Positions 17,304 to 25,842 of a stretch of 64,000 bases of DNA are shown here, in pieces (within the stretch, counting starts at the first letter, position 1; the number at the start of each line of letters is the position of its first letter). The DNA comes from Micromonospora sp. NBC_01813 (GTDB lineage Bacteria > Actinomycetota > Actinomycetes > Mycobacteriales > Micromonosporaceae). The notes beneath the pieces are model-generated. The model did no database searches, was not told the DNA's origin, and was given only the letters and a program-made list of their open reading frames with translations. Position numbers and translations under genes: made by a program. Location of the stretch: contig NZ_CP109067.1 in NCBI RefSeq assembly GCF_035917335.1, forward strand, positions 5,517,001-5,581,000, in the 5' to 3' direction.

Positions 17304-17753
17304 ATGAAGATCATCCTTACTCAGGAGGTGTCTGGGCTCGGCTCCCCCGGGGACGTTCTCGAGGTAAAGGACGGCTACGGCCGTAACTACCTGCTGCCCC
17401 AGGGGTTCGCGATCACCTGGACAAAGGGCGCCGAGAAGCAGGTCAGCTCGATCAAGCGGGCCCGTTCCGCACGGGAGATCCGCGACCTCGGTCACGCCAA
17501 CGAGGTCAAGGGTCAGCTTGAGCACCTCAAGGTCACGTTGACCGCCCGGGCCGGCGAAGGTGGCCGGCTGTTCGGCTCGGTGACCCCGTCCGAGGTCGTC
17601 GACGCCGTCCGGACCGCTGGAGGTCCGGCCCTGGACCGCCGTCGGCTCGAGTTGCCCGGCCACATCAAGTCGGTCGGCACCTACCCGGTGAAGGTCAAGC
17701 TGCACCCGGACGTCACCGCGAAGTTCGACCTCAGCGTGCTTCAGGCCAAGTAA
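17304..17753 (+). CDS. rplI: 50S ribosomal protein L9
   Basis: A 149-residue protein with the L9 N-terminal signature GLGSPGDVLEVKDGYGRNYLLPQG, a long connecting helix and a C-terminal rRNA-binding domain. GGAGG lies upstream of the ATG. It is the last gene of the rpsF-ssb-rpsR-rplI operon and is followed by a strong hairpin. Confidence 0.97.
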   Translation: MKIILTQEVSGLGSPGDVLEVKDGYGRNYLLPQGFAITWTKGAEKQVSSIKRARSAREIRDLGHANEVKGQLEHLKVTLTARAGEGGRLFGSVTPSEVVDAVRTAGGPALDRRRLELPGHIKSVGTYPVKVKLHPDVTAKFDLSVLQAK

Positions 17754-17779
17754 GGCCGACCGCCGCGAGTGCAACCATC

Positions 17780-17813
17780 GAGCGGGCCACACCGAATCCG
17801 GTGTGGCCCGCTC
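17780..17813. terminator. Terminator-like hairpin after rplI
   Basis: Two perfect 15-base arms (GAGCGGGCCACACCG and its complement) enclose the loop AATC. It starts 27 bases after the rplI stop codon and lies between rplI and the convergent beta-helix gene, so it may serve both. Confidence 0.8.
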
Positions 17814-17914
17814 GCCTATGCAAGACGTGGCCGGCTGCGAGACGAGACCGGGTGCTAGACGGGACCAGGTGCTGACCCGACCGAGGTAAGCCCCAGCCCA
17901 GCACCTGCCGCAGG

Positions 17915-19186
17915 TCAGCGCAGCGTGCTGGAGACCACCACCGGTTCCCCCGCACCGAGGTAGAAGATTCCGGGGTAGCCCGCGGTGGCGAAGCCCTGGC
18001 TGGTGTTGCGACGTAGCACCGAGTCGGTCAGTTCCAGGGTGCCGGACCGGTCGTTGCTGACGAAGAAGATCGCCCCACCGCCCTCCCTGGCCTCGTTGTC
18101 CTCGATGACGCTGCCGGCGACGGTGATACGGAAAAGATTGCCGTCAGCGTAGATCGCGCCGCCACTGCCGCCGCCGGGCGTACCAGGCTTGGCCGGGTTG
18201 GCGCCGTGCCCGATCGCCGAGTTGTGGGTCAGCACGCTGTTGAGCACCGTCCAGGAGACCCCGATGCTGCTCAGCGCGCCGCCGTTGGCGCAGACCCCGC
18301 CATCGCCCGGCGCCCCGCCGAAGGTGCTCCGCACCACGTACACGGGCTGGTCCTGCCACTGATCCAGCACCCGGATCGCCGCCCCGCCCAGATCCGGGCC
18401 GGCCGCATCACACCGGTTGCGGACGAACCGGCTGTCGACAACGCGGAACTGCCCTCCCCGGACGAAGATGGCACCACCCCCACCGCCGTCGGTCTGCTCG
18501 CCGGTGGCATCACCGTCGGCGAACGTCAGGTTCTGGACCACCAACTCGGGGTGGTCCTGATCGTTGCAGTGTGAAGTCGTCCAGCCCTGCGCTTCGTCGC
18601 AGGTGTTCATGTAGAGGATGCGGCGCTCGCCACCGCCGCTGAGGGTGACCCGGCCGCCGCCGTCGAGGACCACCTGCCGGGCTGCCGCGTTACGGACCTT
18701 CGCCGTCCGCGTCATCGTGATCACCACCGGCTCCGGACCGCAGGAGAAGGTGATGATTCCGCCTGCGGCGACCGCAGCGACCACCGCGTCAGAGGTGCAG
18801 CTGGCCGGCGTACCGTCGCCGACCGTGCGGGTCGGCCGGCTGGTGTCCACCGCGCGGGCCTGCGCCGGCACCTCTGCCGTGCCGTCGGGATTGCCGGCCG
18901 GGTCACCCGACGGGGTGCCACCGGCGTCGCCCGGTGCGGCGGCACCCTCCGTGCGCGGCGCCGGCCCGAGCCCGGAATCCCCGGACGGCGTGGCCTCGGT
19001 GGCGGGAACCGGCGCGGACGCGGCCGGCGTCGTTGCCGCGGCCCGGTCCGGGTCCTCGACGACGTCGTCGCCACCGCCACCGCTACTGCCGCAGCCGGCG
19101 AGCAGGGCTACGAGCAGCAGTCCGGCGGCTGCGCGCGTGGTCGTCCGGTCTCTGCTGTGCACCGGCCGATGGTACGAGCACCGCAC
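17915..19186 (-). CDS. Secreted lipoprotein with right-handed beta-helix repeats
   Basis: A 423-residue protein with a lipoprotein signal peptide ending LLLVALLAGC, a disordered Pro/Ala/Thr/Gly region (about 35-110), and repeated strand-turn units such as VVQNLTFADGD, VVDSRFVRNRC and LTDSVLRRNTSQG typical of parallel beta-helix proteins. Such folds often bind or cleave polysaccharide, but no catalytic set can be named. The first start is GTG 19186; GTG 19162 is an alternative and neither has a good ribosome binding site. The repeat-rich membrane-protein gene ends 40 bases upstream, so the two may be co-transcribed. Confidence 0.75.
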   Translation of the reverse strand: MRCSYHRPVHSRDRTTTRAAAGLLLVALLAGCGSSGGGGDDVVEDPDRAAATTPAASAPVPATEATPSGDSGLGPAPRTEGAAAPGDAGGTPSGDPAGNPDGTAEVPAQARAVDTSRPTRTVGDGTPASCTSDAVVAAVAAGGIITFSCGPEPVVITMTRTAKVRNAAARQVVLDGGGRVTLSGGGERRILYMNTCDEAQGWTTSHCNDQDHPELVVQNLTFADGDATGEQTDGGGGGAIFVRGGQFRVVDSRFVRNRCDAAGPDLGGAAIRVLDQWQDQPVYVVRSTFGGAPGDGGVCANGGALSSIGVSWTVLNSVLTHNSAIGHGANPAKPGTPGGGSGGAIYADGNLFRITVAGSVIEDNEAREGGGAIFFVSNDRSGTLELTDSVLRRNTSQGFATAGYPGIFYLGAGEPVVVSSTLR

Positions 19187-19225
19187 ACACCGTGAACAGC
19201 ACGAACAGGTGGCTGATCTGGATCG

Positions 19226-21172
19226 TCAGCCGATCGGTTGGCCAGTGATGGCGCTGGCCAACACCTGCGACATGCCGCCGCCGATGACCGCCGCCGCCAG
19301 GCCGGCGCTGGACGCGCGCCAGGTGCCGCTCACCCATCGGATCAACACCGCCAGGACCAGCGAGGTCATCAACGCGTAGGCGAAGGCGGGCGCGGCGGCG
19401 ATCAGCGAACTGATCGCCTGCGCGCGGGCGGAGAGACAGTCGCCGTCCACTCCGAGTACGCAGTCGTTGGTGGCGGGGGTGCCGTCCAGCGTCAGGCTCC
19501 AGATGAGGAACGCCACCACCGGAAGGGCGTACCAGGCCGCCGTGTAGAGCAACGACGACAGGTAGCCGCCCTGATCGGCGTCGATCAGCTCGTCGTCGAT
19601 CCGGTACGTCAGCCGACGCTGCGACGGTGGCTCGTAGCGTGGCCGGGACCGTGGCTCCGGGTCTGCCCGGGACCTCGGCGCGCTCGGCAGCGCCATCGGT
19701 GACCGCGGCGCGGACAGCGGGGTCTCCACCCACCTCGGGTCGTCCGCCGCGAGCCGGGTCCCTGACCAGAAGGTGCCTTCGCGGCCGGGTTGCGCCGACG
19801 GCCAGGGATCGACCGGCGGGAGGACGTCGTCCGGTCCGGCGATGTCGGCCGCCAGCCTCTTGCGTGCTCCGGTCCGGCTGCCGGCGGGCCAACTTTCCGG
19901 ATCGTCGCCCCGATGCCACTGGCCGGTGTAGTCGCTGACGCCCGGCCAACCGGCTGCCGGCTCCTGCCCGTACCTTTCGCGGTCGTTCGGCCGGCCGACC
20001 GCGCCGGTCCGAGGCGCCTCCGGGCCCGCGCCGATGGCCCGTGGGGCGCGCGTCCACGTACTGGTGTCGTCGGACGGCTCCCGACGAGGTGCCTCAAGCT
20101 CCCGACGGGAGGCTTCCAGCTCGCGCCGCGCTGCCCGGGTACGCCGCCCTGACCGGGTGTCCTCCCGCTGCCAGCCTTCGGTGTAGTCGGACTCTCGGCT
20201 CCACTCGCCGGTGTAGTCGGACCCACGGCTCCAGCCACCGGTGAGATCGGCACCCCGGCTCCACTCGCCGGTGAGATCGGCACCGCCGCTGGCGGAGCTA
20301 CCGATGGCTCGCCGCCGGGAAGCGGGGCGGCGGTCGGTGGCTCCGCCCGCCGCGGCGGGCGGGTCGTCCCGAAGCCACTCCGAGGTGAAGTCCGGCTCGT
20401 ACCGGCGCCCGGTGTCGTCGTCGGCTCTGCGTCGACGGCTCGGACGCCGGGTGTCGTCCGGCTCCCCGGGATCGCGCGCCGGCCGGCGGCTGGGCCGACC
20501 GTCGTCCCGCCATGGGTCGACCTGCTCGGCGGGCACCTCCGACCACCTCGCCGGCGGGCTCGACCAGGTTGCCGGACCGGCGCCGCTGCTGGGGGCGTCG
20601 CGTTCCCAGCCGCGTCGGCCACCCGACGTCGGGGTTCCGGAGACCGGTTCGTCGGGGTACGGCCGGCTGGAGTAGGGCCGGCTCGAGTACGGCCGGCTGG
20701 AGGTCGGCTCCCCGGAGTACGGATCACCCGAGGAGTACGGATCACCCGAGACCGGTTCCTCGGCGGCCCGGCGTCGGCCACCGGGCCGGCCTTCGATAGC
20801 CCGCCGACCGCCACTGGTGGGGTAGGCCGAGTCGTCACCGGACTGCGGATTGGCGGCCGAACCACGGGAGCCGCGCCGGCCTCGTACCGGCTGCTCAGGA
20901 ATCTGCCATGACTGGTCGCGGTGCCGTCCGGCACGACCGCTCGGCGGGCCAGCCGGCGAGACCGGTGGGTCGGACGCCCTCGATCCGGCGGCTGGCGCCG
21001 CACCGTCGTCGCGACGACGGCGTCGCGGCGGCCCGTCGTAGCCGACCGGATCCGAATACTGTGGGTAAGGGGACGGCTCGTCCGGGCCAGGATCGCGGTC
21101 ATCGGGCCAGCGAGTAGCCGGCCGCCGCTCACGTGGAGGGCGGTCGTCGTACTCCCAGTCCCGGTAGTCCAC
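19226..21172 (-). CDS. Low-complexity Arg/Asp/Ser-rich membrane protein
   Basis: The 648-residue protein starts at GTG 21172 with about 520 residues of charged, Arg/Asp/Pro/Ser-rich sequence with many short repeats (PYSSRPYSSRPY, EPVSGDPYSSGDPYS). A tandem run of four 10-residue units of the pattern x-D-L/Y-T-G/E-x-W-x-R-x lies at about 20164-20283. The final 120 residues hold about three membrane helices with the loop CVLGVDGDC between two of them. No known domain is recognised in the long part. It could be a cytoplasmic scaffold anchored to the membrane, upstream of and divergent from dnaB. Confidence 0.7.
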   Translation of the reverse strand: MDYRDWEYDDRPPRERRPATRWPDDRDPGPDEPSPYPQYSDPVGYDGPPRRRRRDDGAAPAAGSRASDPPVSPAGPPSGRAGRHRDQSWQIPEQPVRGRRGSRGSAANPQSGDDSAYPTSGGRRAIEGRPGGRRRAAEEPVSGDPYSSGDPYSGEPTSSRPYSSRPYSSRPYPDEPVSGTPTSGGRRGWERDAPSSGAGPATWSSPPARWSEVPAEQVDPWRDDGRPSRRPARDPGEPDDTRRPSRRRRADDDTGRRYEPDFTSEWLRDDPPAAAGGATDRRPASRRRAIGSSASGGADLTGEWSRGADLTGGWSRGSDYTGEWSRESDYTEGWQREDTRSGRRTRAARRELEASRRELEAPRREPSDDTSTWTRAPRAIGAGPEAPRTGAVGRPNDRERYGQEPAAGWPGVSDYTGQWHRGDDPESWPAGSRTGARKRLAADIAGPDDVLPPVDPWPSAQPGREGTFWSGTRLAADDPRWVETPLSAPRSPMALPSAPRSRADPEPRSRPRYEPPSQRRLTYRIDDELIDADQGGYLSSLLYTAAWYALPVVAFLIWSLTLDGTPATNDCVLGVDGDCLSARAQAISSLIAAAPAFAYALMTSLVLAVLIRWVSGTWRASSAGLAAAVIGGGMSQVLASAITGQPIG

Positions 21173-21277
21173 CGCCGGAGCCTCGCTCCCTCGCTGTCGA
21201 GCCGTGATCGGCTGAACCGGCGAATCAGTTACCGCTGATAGTAGCCGGTAGCCGGGCCCGCAGCCCGGTACGGAATT

Positions 21278-21394
21278 TTGTCCACCGGGTGTGGACAGAG
21301 TTGTCGCAGCTCAGCAGTGCTGCCTCTGGAACTGGCGTGAGTTATCCACAGGCTGTGCACAACCTTGTGCACAGCCTGTGGCCCGCTATCCACA
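21278..21394. promoter_or_regulatory. DnaA-box cluster upstream of dnaB
   Basis: The region contains TTGTCCACC (21278-21286), its inverted partner TGTGGACAG (21290-21298), a perfect TTATCCACA (21342-21350) and CTATCCACA (21386-21394). Between the last two is a perfect 17-base inverted repeat with a CC spacer (21346-21381, arm CCACAGGCTGTGCACAA), which itself carries two TTGTGCACA-type near-boxes. The stretch 21173-21596 has no other supported gene. DnaA binding here could regulate dnaB. Confidence 0.7.
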
Positions 21395-21596
21395 GCTTGT
21401 CCCGAGGTTCATCAACAGGCCCGTTTGGGGCTGCCGCCCGGAGTCCGTATCGTTTCCCGGAGCCCTCCCGCACAGATGCGACGCCCCCGGTCGCCGACGC
21501 CTGCGGCGTGGCAGCCGGCGAGACGCCGACGAACAGCAGACGATGTCGTACCCGAGCAGTTCACTAGCGGGTGGTGACGTAGCGAAGGGGGCCCGG

Positions 21597-23885
21597 ATGT
21601 CCATCACGGATGATCTGCAGGCCGACCCCCGGCCGCCGCGACCCGCTGGCCCACCCAAGCCCCCGGCCCAACCACCCGGACCGCCGACCGGCGGCGGCCA
21701 GTTCGACCGCACTCCCCCACAGGACATCGCCGCCGAGCAGTGCGTGCTCGGTGGGATGCTGCTGTCCAAGGACGCGATCGCCGACGTCGTCGAGATCCTC
21801 AAGTCGCACGACTTCTACCGCCCGATCCACGCGACGATCTTCGACATCGTGCTCGACCTCTATGGCCGGGGTGAGCCGGCCGACGCGATCACCGTCTCCG
21901 CCGCGCTCGCCGACTCGGGCGACCTCGGCCGGGTCGGCGGCGCCCCGTACCTGCACACCCTGATCGCCAGCGTGCCGACCGCGGCGAACGCGTCGTACTA
22001 CGCCCGCATCGTGGCCGAGCGCGCGGTGCTGCGTCGACTCGTCAACGCCGGCACCAAGATCGTTCAGCTGGGCTACGGATCCGCGGCCGGTGGCGGCCGG
22101 GACATCGACGACGTCGTCGACCTGGCCCAGCAAGCGATCTACGACGTCACCGAGCGGCGGGTGAGTGAGGACTTTGCCGTCCTCGCCGACATGCTGCAGC
22201 CGACACTCGACGAAATCGAGGCGGTGGGCGCCCAGGGCGGCGTCATGACCGGGGTGCCGACCGGGTTCACCGACCTCGACCGGCTGCTCAACGGTCTGCA
22301 CCCCGGGCAGCTGATCATCGTCGCCGGACGGCCCGGTCTGGGCAAGGCGCTGGCGCTGGACACCCCGCTGCCCACTCCGGCCGGCTGGACGACCATGGGC
22401 GAAGTCGCCATCGGCGACCAGCTGCTGGGCGCGGACGGACGGCCGACGACCGTCGTCGGCACCTCCGGCATCCTCCTCGGCGGCCGGTCGTACCAGGTGG
22501 AGTTCTCCGACGACTCGACGATCGTCGCCGACGCCGACCACCTGTGGCAGGTGACCCGCCAACCGGTGGCGATGGCCCTGGCCGGTGCCGGGCCCTCCGC
22601 CGCGGCCGCCGGCAACTGGACCGATCCGACCGCCGGCGCACCGGCCGAGGTGCTCACCACCGAGCAGATCGTCGAGGTGCTCGGCACCGGCGGCGAGCCC
22701 AGCGTCGTGGTCACCAACTGCCGCCCGCTGGCGCTGCCCGACCGCGACGACCTGCCGGTCCCGCCGTACGAGATGGGGGTCGAGCTCGCCACCGGCGACC
22801 AGGCCCTCGACGGCGACGACGATGACCGGCGAATCCCGGCGGCCTACCTGCGTGGTTCCGAGCAGCAGCGTCGGGCGTTGCTGGCCGGGCTTCTCGACAG
22901 CGCCGGTACGTCGCGGGTGGGCGGGCTCGTCGAGTACCGCGCCACCTCCCGCATGCTGGCCGGCACGGTCCGGGAGCTGGTGGCGAGCCTGGGTTACCAC
23001 TGCACGATCTCGGCCGCGACCGTCCAGGGCCGGATGACCGCTCCGCCCACGGTGTACACCGTGGCGATCCAGGCCGGCCCCGGGCAGCAGCAGCGGTACG
23101 TCACCGCGGTCCGACCGGTGCGCAGCGTCCCGGTGCGCTGCGTGACGGTGGACAACGCCGACCACCTCTTCCTGGCCGGTCGGTCGATGACCCCGACGCA
23201 CAACTCCACCGCGTCGATGGACTTCGCCCGTAACGCGGCGATCCGGGCCGGCTGCGCCAGTGCGATCTTCTCGCTGGAAATGAGCAAGGTGGAGATCGTC
23301 ATGCGGCTGCTGTCGGCCGAGGCGAAGGTGCCGCTGCACGTGCTGCGCTCGGGTCAGCTCTCCGACGACGACTGGACGAAGCTCGCCCGACGGATGGGCG
23401 AGATCAGCGAGGCCCCGCTCTTCGTCGACGACACGCCCAACATGAACCTGATGGAGATCCGGGCGAAGGCTCGGCGGTTGCGCCAACGGCACGACCTGAA
23501 GCTGATCGTGGTGGACTACATGCAGCTGATGAGTTCGCCGAAGCGGACCGAGAGCCGTCAGCAGGAGGTCGCTGAGCTGTCCCGAGGGCTCAAGCTGCTG
23601 GCCAAGGAGGTCGAGTGCCCGGTCATCGCGGTCAGCCAGCTGAACCGTGGTCCGGAGCAACGCACCGACAAACGACCGCAACTGTCCGACCTGCGTGAGT
23701 CGGGATCGATCGAGCAGGACGCCGATGTGGTGATCCTGCTGCACCGGGACGACTACTACGACAAGGAGTCACCCCGGGCCGGGGAGGCGGACTTCATCGT
23801 CGCGAAGCACCGTAACGGTCCGACCGACACGGTGACCGTCGCGGCGCAACTCCACCTCTCCCGGTTCGTCGACATGGCGATCTGA
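21597..23885 (+). CDS. dnaB: Replicative DNA helicase DnaB with an in-frame intein
   Basis: The precursor has 762 residues; removing the intein (residues 251-536) leaves a 476-residue helicase, the normal size. The N-terminal domain (AAEQCVLGGMLLSKDAI) follows a Pro-rich tail. The Walker A motif GRPGLGK ends at residue 250 and its following Ser-Thr resumes at 537. The RecA-like part then has SLEMSK, the Walker B segment LIVVDYMQLM and the DLRESGSIEQDADV region. The ATG at 21597 follows AAGGGGG; the upstream open frame runs through the DnaA boxes and is not coding. DnaB unwinds DNA at the fork. Without splicing, the P-loop is broken and the helicase should be inactive. Confidence 0.96.
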   Translation: MSITDDLQADPRPPRPAGPPKPPAQPPGPPTGGGQFDRTPPQDIAAEQCVLGGMLLSKDAIADVVEILKSHDFYRPIHATIFDIVLDLYGRGEPADAITVSAALADSGDLGRVGGAPYLHTLIASVPTAANASYYARIVAERAVLRRLVNAGTKIVQLGYGSAAGGGRDIDDVVDLAQQAIYDVTERRVSEDFAVLADMLQPTLDEIEAVGAQGGVMTGVPTGFTDLDRLLNGLHPGQLIIVAGRPGLGKALALDTPLPTPAGWTTMGEVAIGDQLLGADGRPTTVVGTSGILLGGRSYQVEFSDDSTIVADADHLWQVTRQPVAMALAGAGPSAAAAGNWTDPTAGAPAEVLTTEQIVEVLGTGGEPSVVVTNCRPLALPDRDDLPVPPYEMGVELATGDQALDGDDDDRRIPAAYLRGSEQQRRALLAGLLDSAGTSRVGGLVEYRATSRMLAGTVRELVASLGYHCTISAATVQGRMTAPPTVYTVAIQAGPGQQQRYVTAVRPVRSVPVRCVTVDNADHLFLAGRSMTPTHNSTASMDFARNAAIRAGCASAIFSLEMSKVEIVMRLLSAEAKVPLHVLRSGQLSDDDWTKLARRMGEISEAPLFVDDTPNMNLMEIRAKARRLRQRHDLKLIVVDYMQLMSSPKRTESRQQEVAELSRGLKLLAKEVECPVIAVSQLNRGPEQRTDKRPQLSDLRESGSIEQDADVVILLHRDDYYDKESPRAGEADFIVAKHRNGPTDTVTVAAQLHLSRFVDMAI
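22347..23204 (+). other. Class 3 DnaB intein (286 residues) with decayed endonuclease
   Basis: The element starts with Ala (GCG at 22347), not Cys or Ser, and ends PTHN before extein Ser537. The features of class 3 inteins are present: Trp in block B (ADHLW, intein residue 67), Cys in block F (PVRCVTVDN, residue 265) and Thr in block G (PTHN, residue 284), with the final His-Asn at 285-286. In this class the block F Cys is the first nucleophile. The middle keeps one LAGLIDADG-like motif (LLAGLLDSAG, about residues 177-186) and no obvious second one, so the homing endonuclease is probably inactive. Confidence 0.9.
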
Positions 23886-23972
23886 TCCGCCGCTGGCTGG
23901 TCGCCCTCCCGATGTCCGGCCGGTACGGCGAGCCGAGACCCAGTTGATCGACCAGCCGGCAGGCAGCTGGGG

Positions 23973-24338
23973 TCAGTCGAAGAGCTGGTTCAGGAAGCTC
24001 TTCTGCTTCTTGTTCCGGTAGTGCCCGTGGTATCCGTGGTGCCCGTAGGCGGGAGCCGGCGGGTAGCCCGGTGCCGGCGGATAGCCTGGCTGGTGGGCCG
24101 GTTGGTGCGCCGGCGGAGGATATCCGCCGGTGGGGGGCGCGGCCGGCCGCGCCGGCTGCTGGGGCTGCTGGGGCTGGCCGCCAGGGCCGCCGTTCCACGC
24201 CGCTTCCGCGTCGAGGAGTCGCTCCAACTCGCCCCGGTCGAGGAAGATCCCGCGACACTCGGTGCACTGGTCGACGGTGATGCCGCTGCGCTCGTACTGC
24301 CGCATGGCTCCGTGACACTTGGGACAGTTCATCTGCAT
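23973..24338 (-). CDS. TFIIB-type zinc-ribbon protein
   Basis: The 121-residue protein starts with the zf-TFIIB pattern NCPKCHGAM...VDQCTECRGIFLDRGELERLL, with two CxxC pairs for one zinc. The remainder is Pro/Gln/Gly/His/Tyr-rich and ends with a short basic and hydrophobic tip. The ATG at 24338 directly precedes the domain; a GTG at 24368 that overlaps the stop of the preceding phosphoribosyltransferase gene would add ten residues and suggests coupled translation. The function is unknown. Confidence 0.8.
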   Translation of the reverse strand: MQMNCPKCHGAMRQYERSGITVDQCTECRGIFLDRGELERLLDAEAAWNGGPGGQPQQPQQPARPAAPPTGGYPPPAHQPAHQPGYPPAPGYPPAPAYGHHGYHGHYRNKKQKSFLNQLFD

Positions 24339-24364
24339 GGCTTCGACGGTACCGGCTCCGGTCA

Positions 24365-24997
24365 TCACCCGCCGACAGGCAGTCGGGTCACCTCATCGTC
24401 GGAAATCTGGTGAAAATCCAGGTAGTACTGGCCCACGGCTCGGAAGTCGCCCGGCCGCAGTGGGCAGACGATCTCGTCGACGACGTCGCGCAGCGAGGCA
24501 ATGGCCTCGACCGAGCCGACCGGCACCGCCAGGATCACCCGCGCGGCGCCCAGACCTCGGGCCACCGCCACCGCGGCTCGTGCCGTCGCCCCGGTGGCCA
24601 ACCCGTCATCCACCAACACGGCGGTTCGTCCGGTCAGGTCCAGCGGCGGGCGGCCGCCCCGCAGCCGCTGTTCACGGCGGCGTAGTTCGGCGGTCTCGTC
24701 GCTGGTGACCTGCGCGATCTGCTCAGCGTCGAGCCGCTGGGCGACCTCGGTGTTCAGTACGCGTACCCCACCGGGCCCGATCGCCCCGAAGGCGACCTCC
24801 GGTGCCGACGGCAGCCCGAGCTTGCGGATGACCAGGACGTCGTACCGGACGCCGAGCCGGTGGGCGATAACCGCGGCGACCGGCGCGCCCCCGCGCAGCA
24901 GACCCAGCACGGTGACATCGGGCCGGCCGGTCAGCTGCACCAACTTGCGGGCAAGCGTCTCGCCGGCATCGTCGCGATCCCGGTACGCACTCTCCAT
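24365..24997 (-). CDS. Phosphoribosyltransferase family protein
   Basis: A 210-residue protein with the PRPP-binding motif AVLVDDGLATGATARAA near residues 125-141 and the N-terminal LRGGAPVAAVIAHRLG segment of stand-alone type I phosphoribosyltransferase proteins. Members of this subgroup are of unknown substrate and are often found near stress or erythromycin-esterase-like genes. It shares an overlap with the zinc-ribbon gene downstream. Confidence 0.85.
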   Translation of the reverse strand: MESAYRDRDDAGETLARKLVQLTGRPDVTVLGLLRGGAPVAAVIAHRLGVRYDVLVIRKLGLPSAPEVAFGAIGPGGVRVLNTEVAQRLDAEQIAQVTSDETAELRRREQRLRGGRPPLDLTGRTAVLVDDGLATGATARAAVAVARGLGAARVILAVPVGSVEAIASLRDVVDEIVCPLRPGDFRAVGQYYLDFHQISDDEVTRLPVGG

Positions 24998-25051
24998 CCC
25001 TCTAGATGTACGCGGGATCCGGGCAGCTCGCCTGCCAACAGCTCAAAACCA

Positions 25052-25423
25052 TCAACCGCTGAGCAGCCCGGCGACGACCCGGCCGGTGGCCAGGGCGGTC
25101 AATCCCACGCCGAGGGTGCCGGCCGCGTAGCCGGCGGCGGTCCACCGCGCCCGGCGGGAGCCGCCGGCGAGCTGGACCACCTCGTACGCGAAGGTCGAGT
25201 AGGTGGTCAGCGCCCCGCAGAAGCCGGTGGCGACCAACGGGGCCAGCCAGCCGGCCGTGACCGTTGCCACTGCGGCCAGGAAGCCGAGCAGGGTCGCCCC
25301 GACGGCGTTGACGGTGAAGGTGCCCAGGAAACTCGGTCGGCCAAGCCCGACGGTGACCCGGTCGACGAGGTAGCGCACCAGCGCACCGGCGGCTCCACCG
25401 ATCATCACCAGGACCAGCGTCAC
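25052..25423 (-). CDS. crcB: Fluoride exporter CrcB/Fluc (second of a pair)
   Basis: The 123-residue protein has four membrane helices with the Fluc motifs GTFTVNAVGATLLG and GFCGALTTYSTFAYE. It forms a fluoride-specific channel. The GTG at 25423 overlaps the stop codon of the preceding crcB gene by four bases, so both are translated together and probably form a heterodimer, as known for paired crcB genes in Gram-positive bacteria. Confidence 0.92.
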   Translation of the reverse strand: MTLVLVMIGGAAGALVRYLVDRVTVGLGRPSFLGTFTVNAVGATLLGFLAAVATVTAGWLAPLVATGFCGALTTYSTFAYEVVQLAGGSRRARWTAAGYAAGTLGVGLTALATGRVVAGLLSG

Positions 25424-25842
25424 GGTGCGGCCTGCGCGATCCGGGCGGCGACGGGCCGGGCGGCCGTGCCGCCGAGCCAGACTGCTGCCACGCCGCCGAC
25501 CAGGGTGCCCAACGCGTAGCCGGCGGCCAGCCACGGCCGTTCCGCGGTGATCAGGTTCGTTGTCTCGAGCGTCTGCACCGAGAAGGTGGTGAACCCTCCA
25601 AGCAGTCCGGCGCCGAGGAACGGTCGGAGCAACCGGTGTGGTCGAGGGTGGGCGGTGACGAGTCGCATCAGTACGCCGATCAGCAGGCAGCCGACGAGGT
25701 TGGTCCCCAGGGTCGCCCACGGAAAACCGTCGTCGGCGGGTGGCCAGGCGGTTGCCACGCCGTACCGGGCGGCCGCGCCGAGCGCACCGCCGGTGGCGAC
25801 CGCGGCGAGCACGGTGGGCGCGGCCGACCCGGGCGGCATCAT
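25420..25842 (-). CDS. crcB: Fluoride exporter CrcB/Fluc (first of a pair)
   Basis: A 140-residue four-helix protein with WATLGTNLVGCLLIG and GLLGGFTTFSVQTLE. The ATG at 25842 overlaps the stop of the upstream GT87-like gene (ATGA), although an ATG at 25839 is also possible. It is the partner of the following crcB. No fluoride riboswitch is recognised ahead of the operon, so fluoride control is not shown by the sequence. Confidence 0.92.
   Translation of the reverse strand: MMPPGSAAPTVLAAVATGGALGAAARYGVATAWPPADDGFPWATLGTNLVGCLLIGVLMRLVTAHPRPHRLLRPFLGAGLLGGFTTFSVQTLETTNLITAERPWLAAGYALGTLVGGVAAVWLGGTAARPVAARIAQAAP

Noticed and set aside
21278-21394. Chromosomal replication origin
   Set aside because: DnaA boxes are present, but dnaA, dnaN and rpmH are absent and no AT-rich unwinding region is seen. 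Regulation of dnaB is the more modest reading.
21291-21596. 102-codon N-terminal extension of DnaB
   Set aside because: The frame is open only because it lacks stops; it covers the DnaA boxes and inverted repeat, and the ATG at 21597 has a ribosome binding site.
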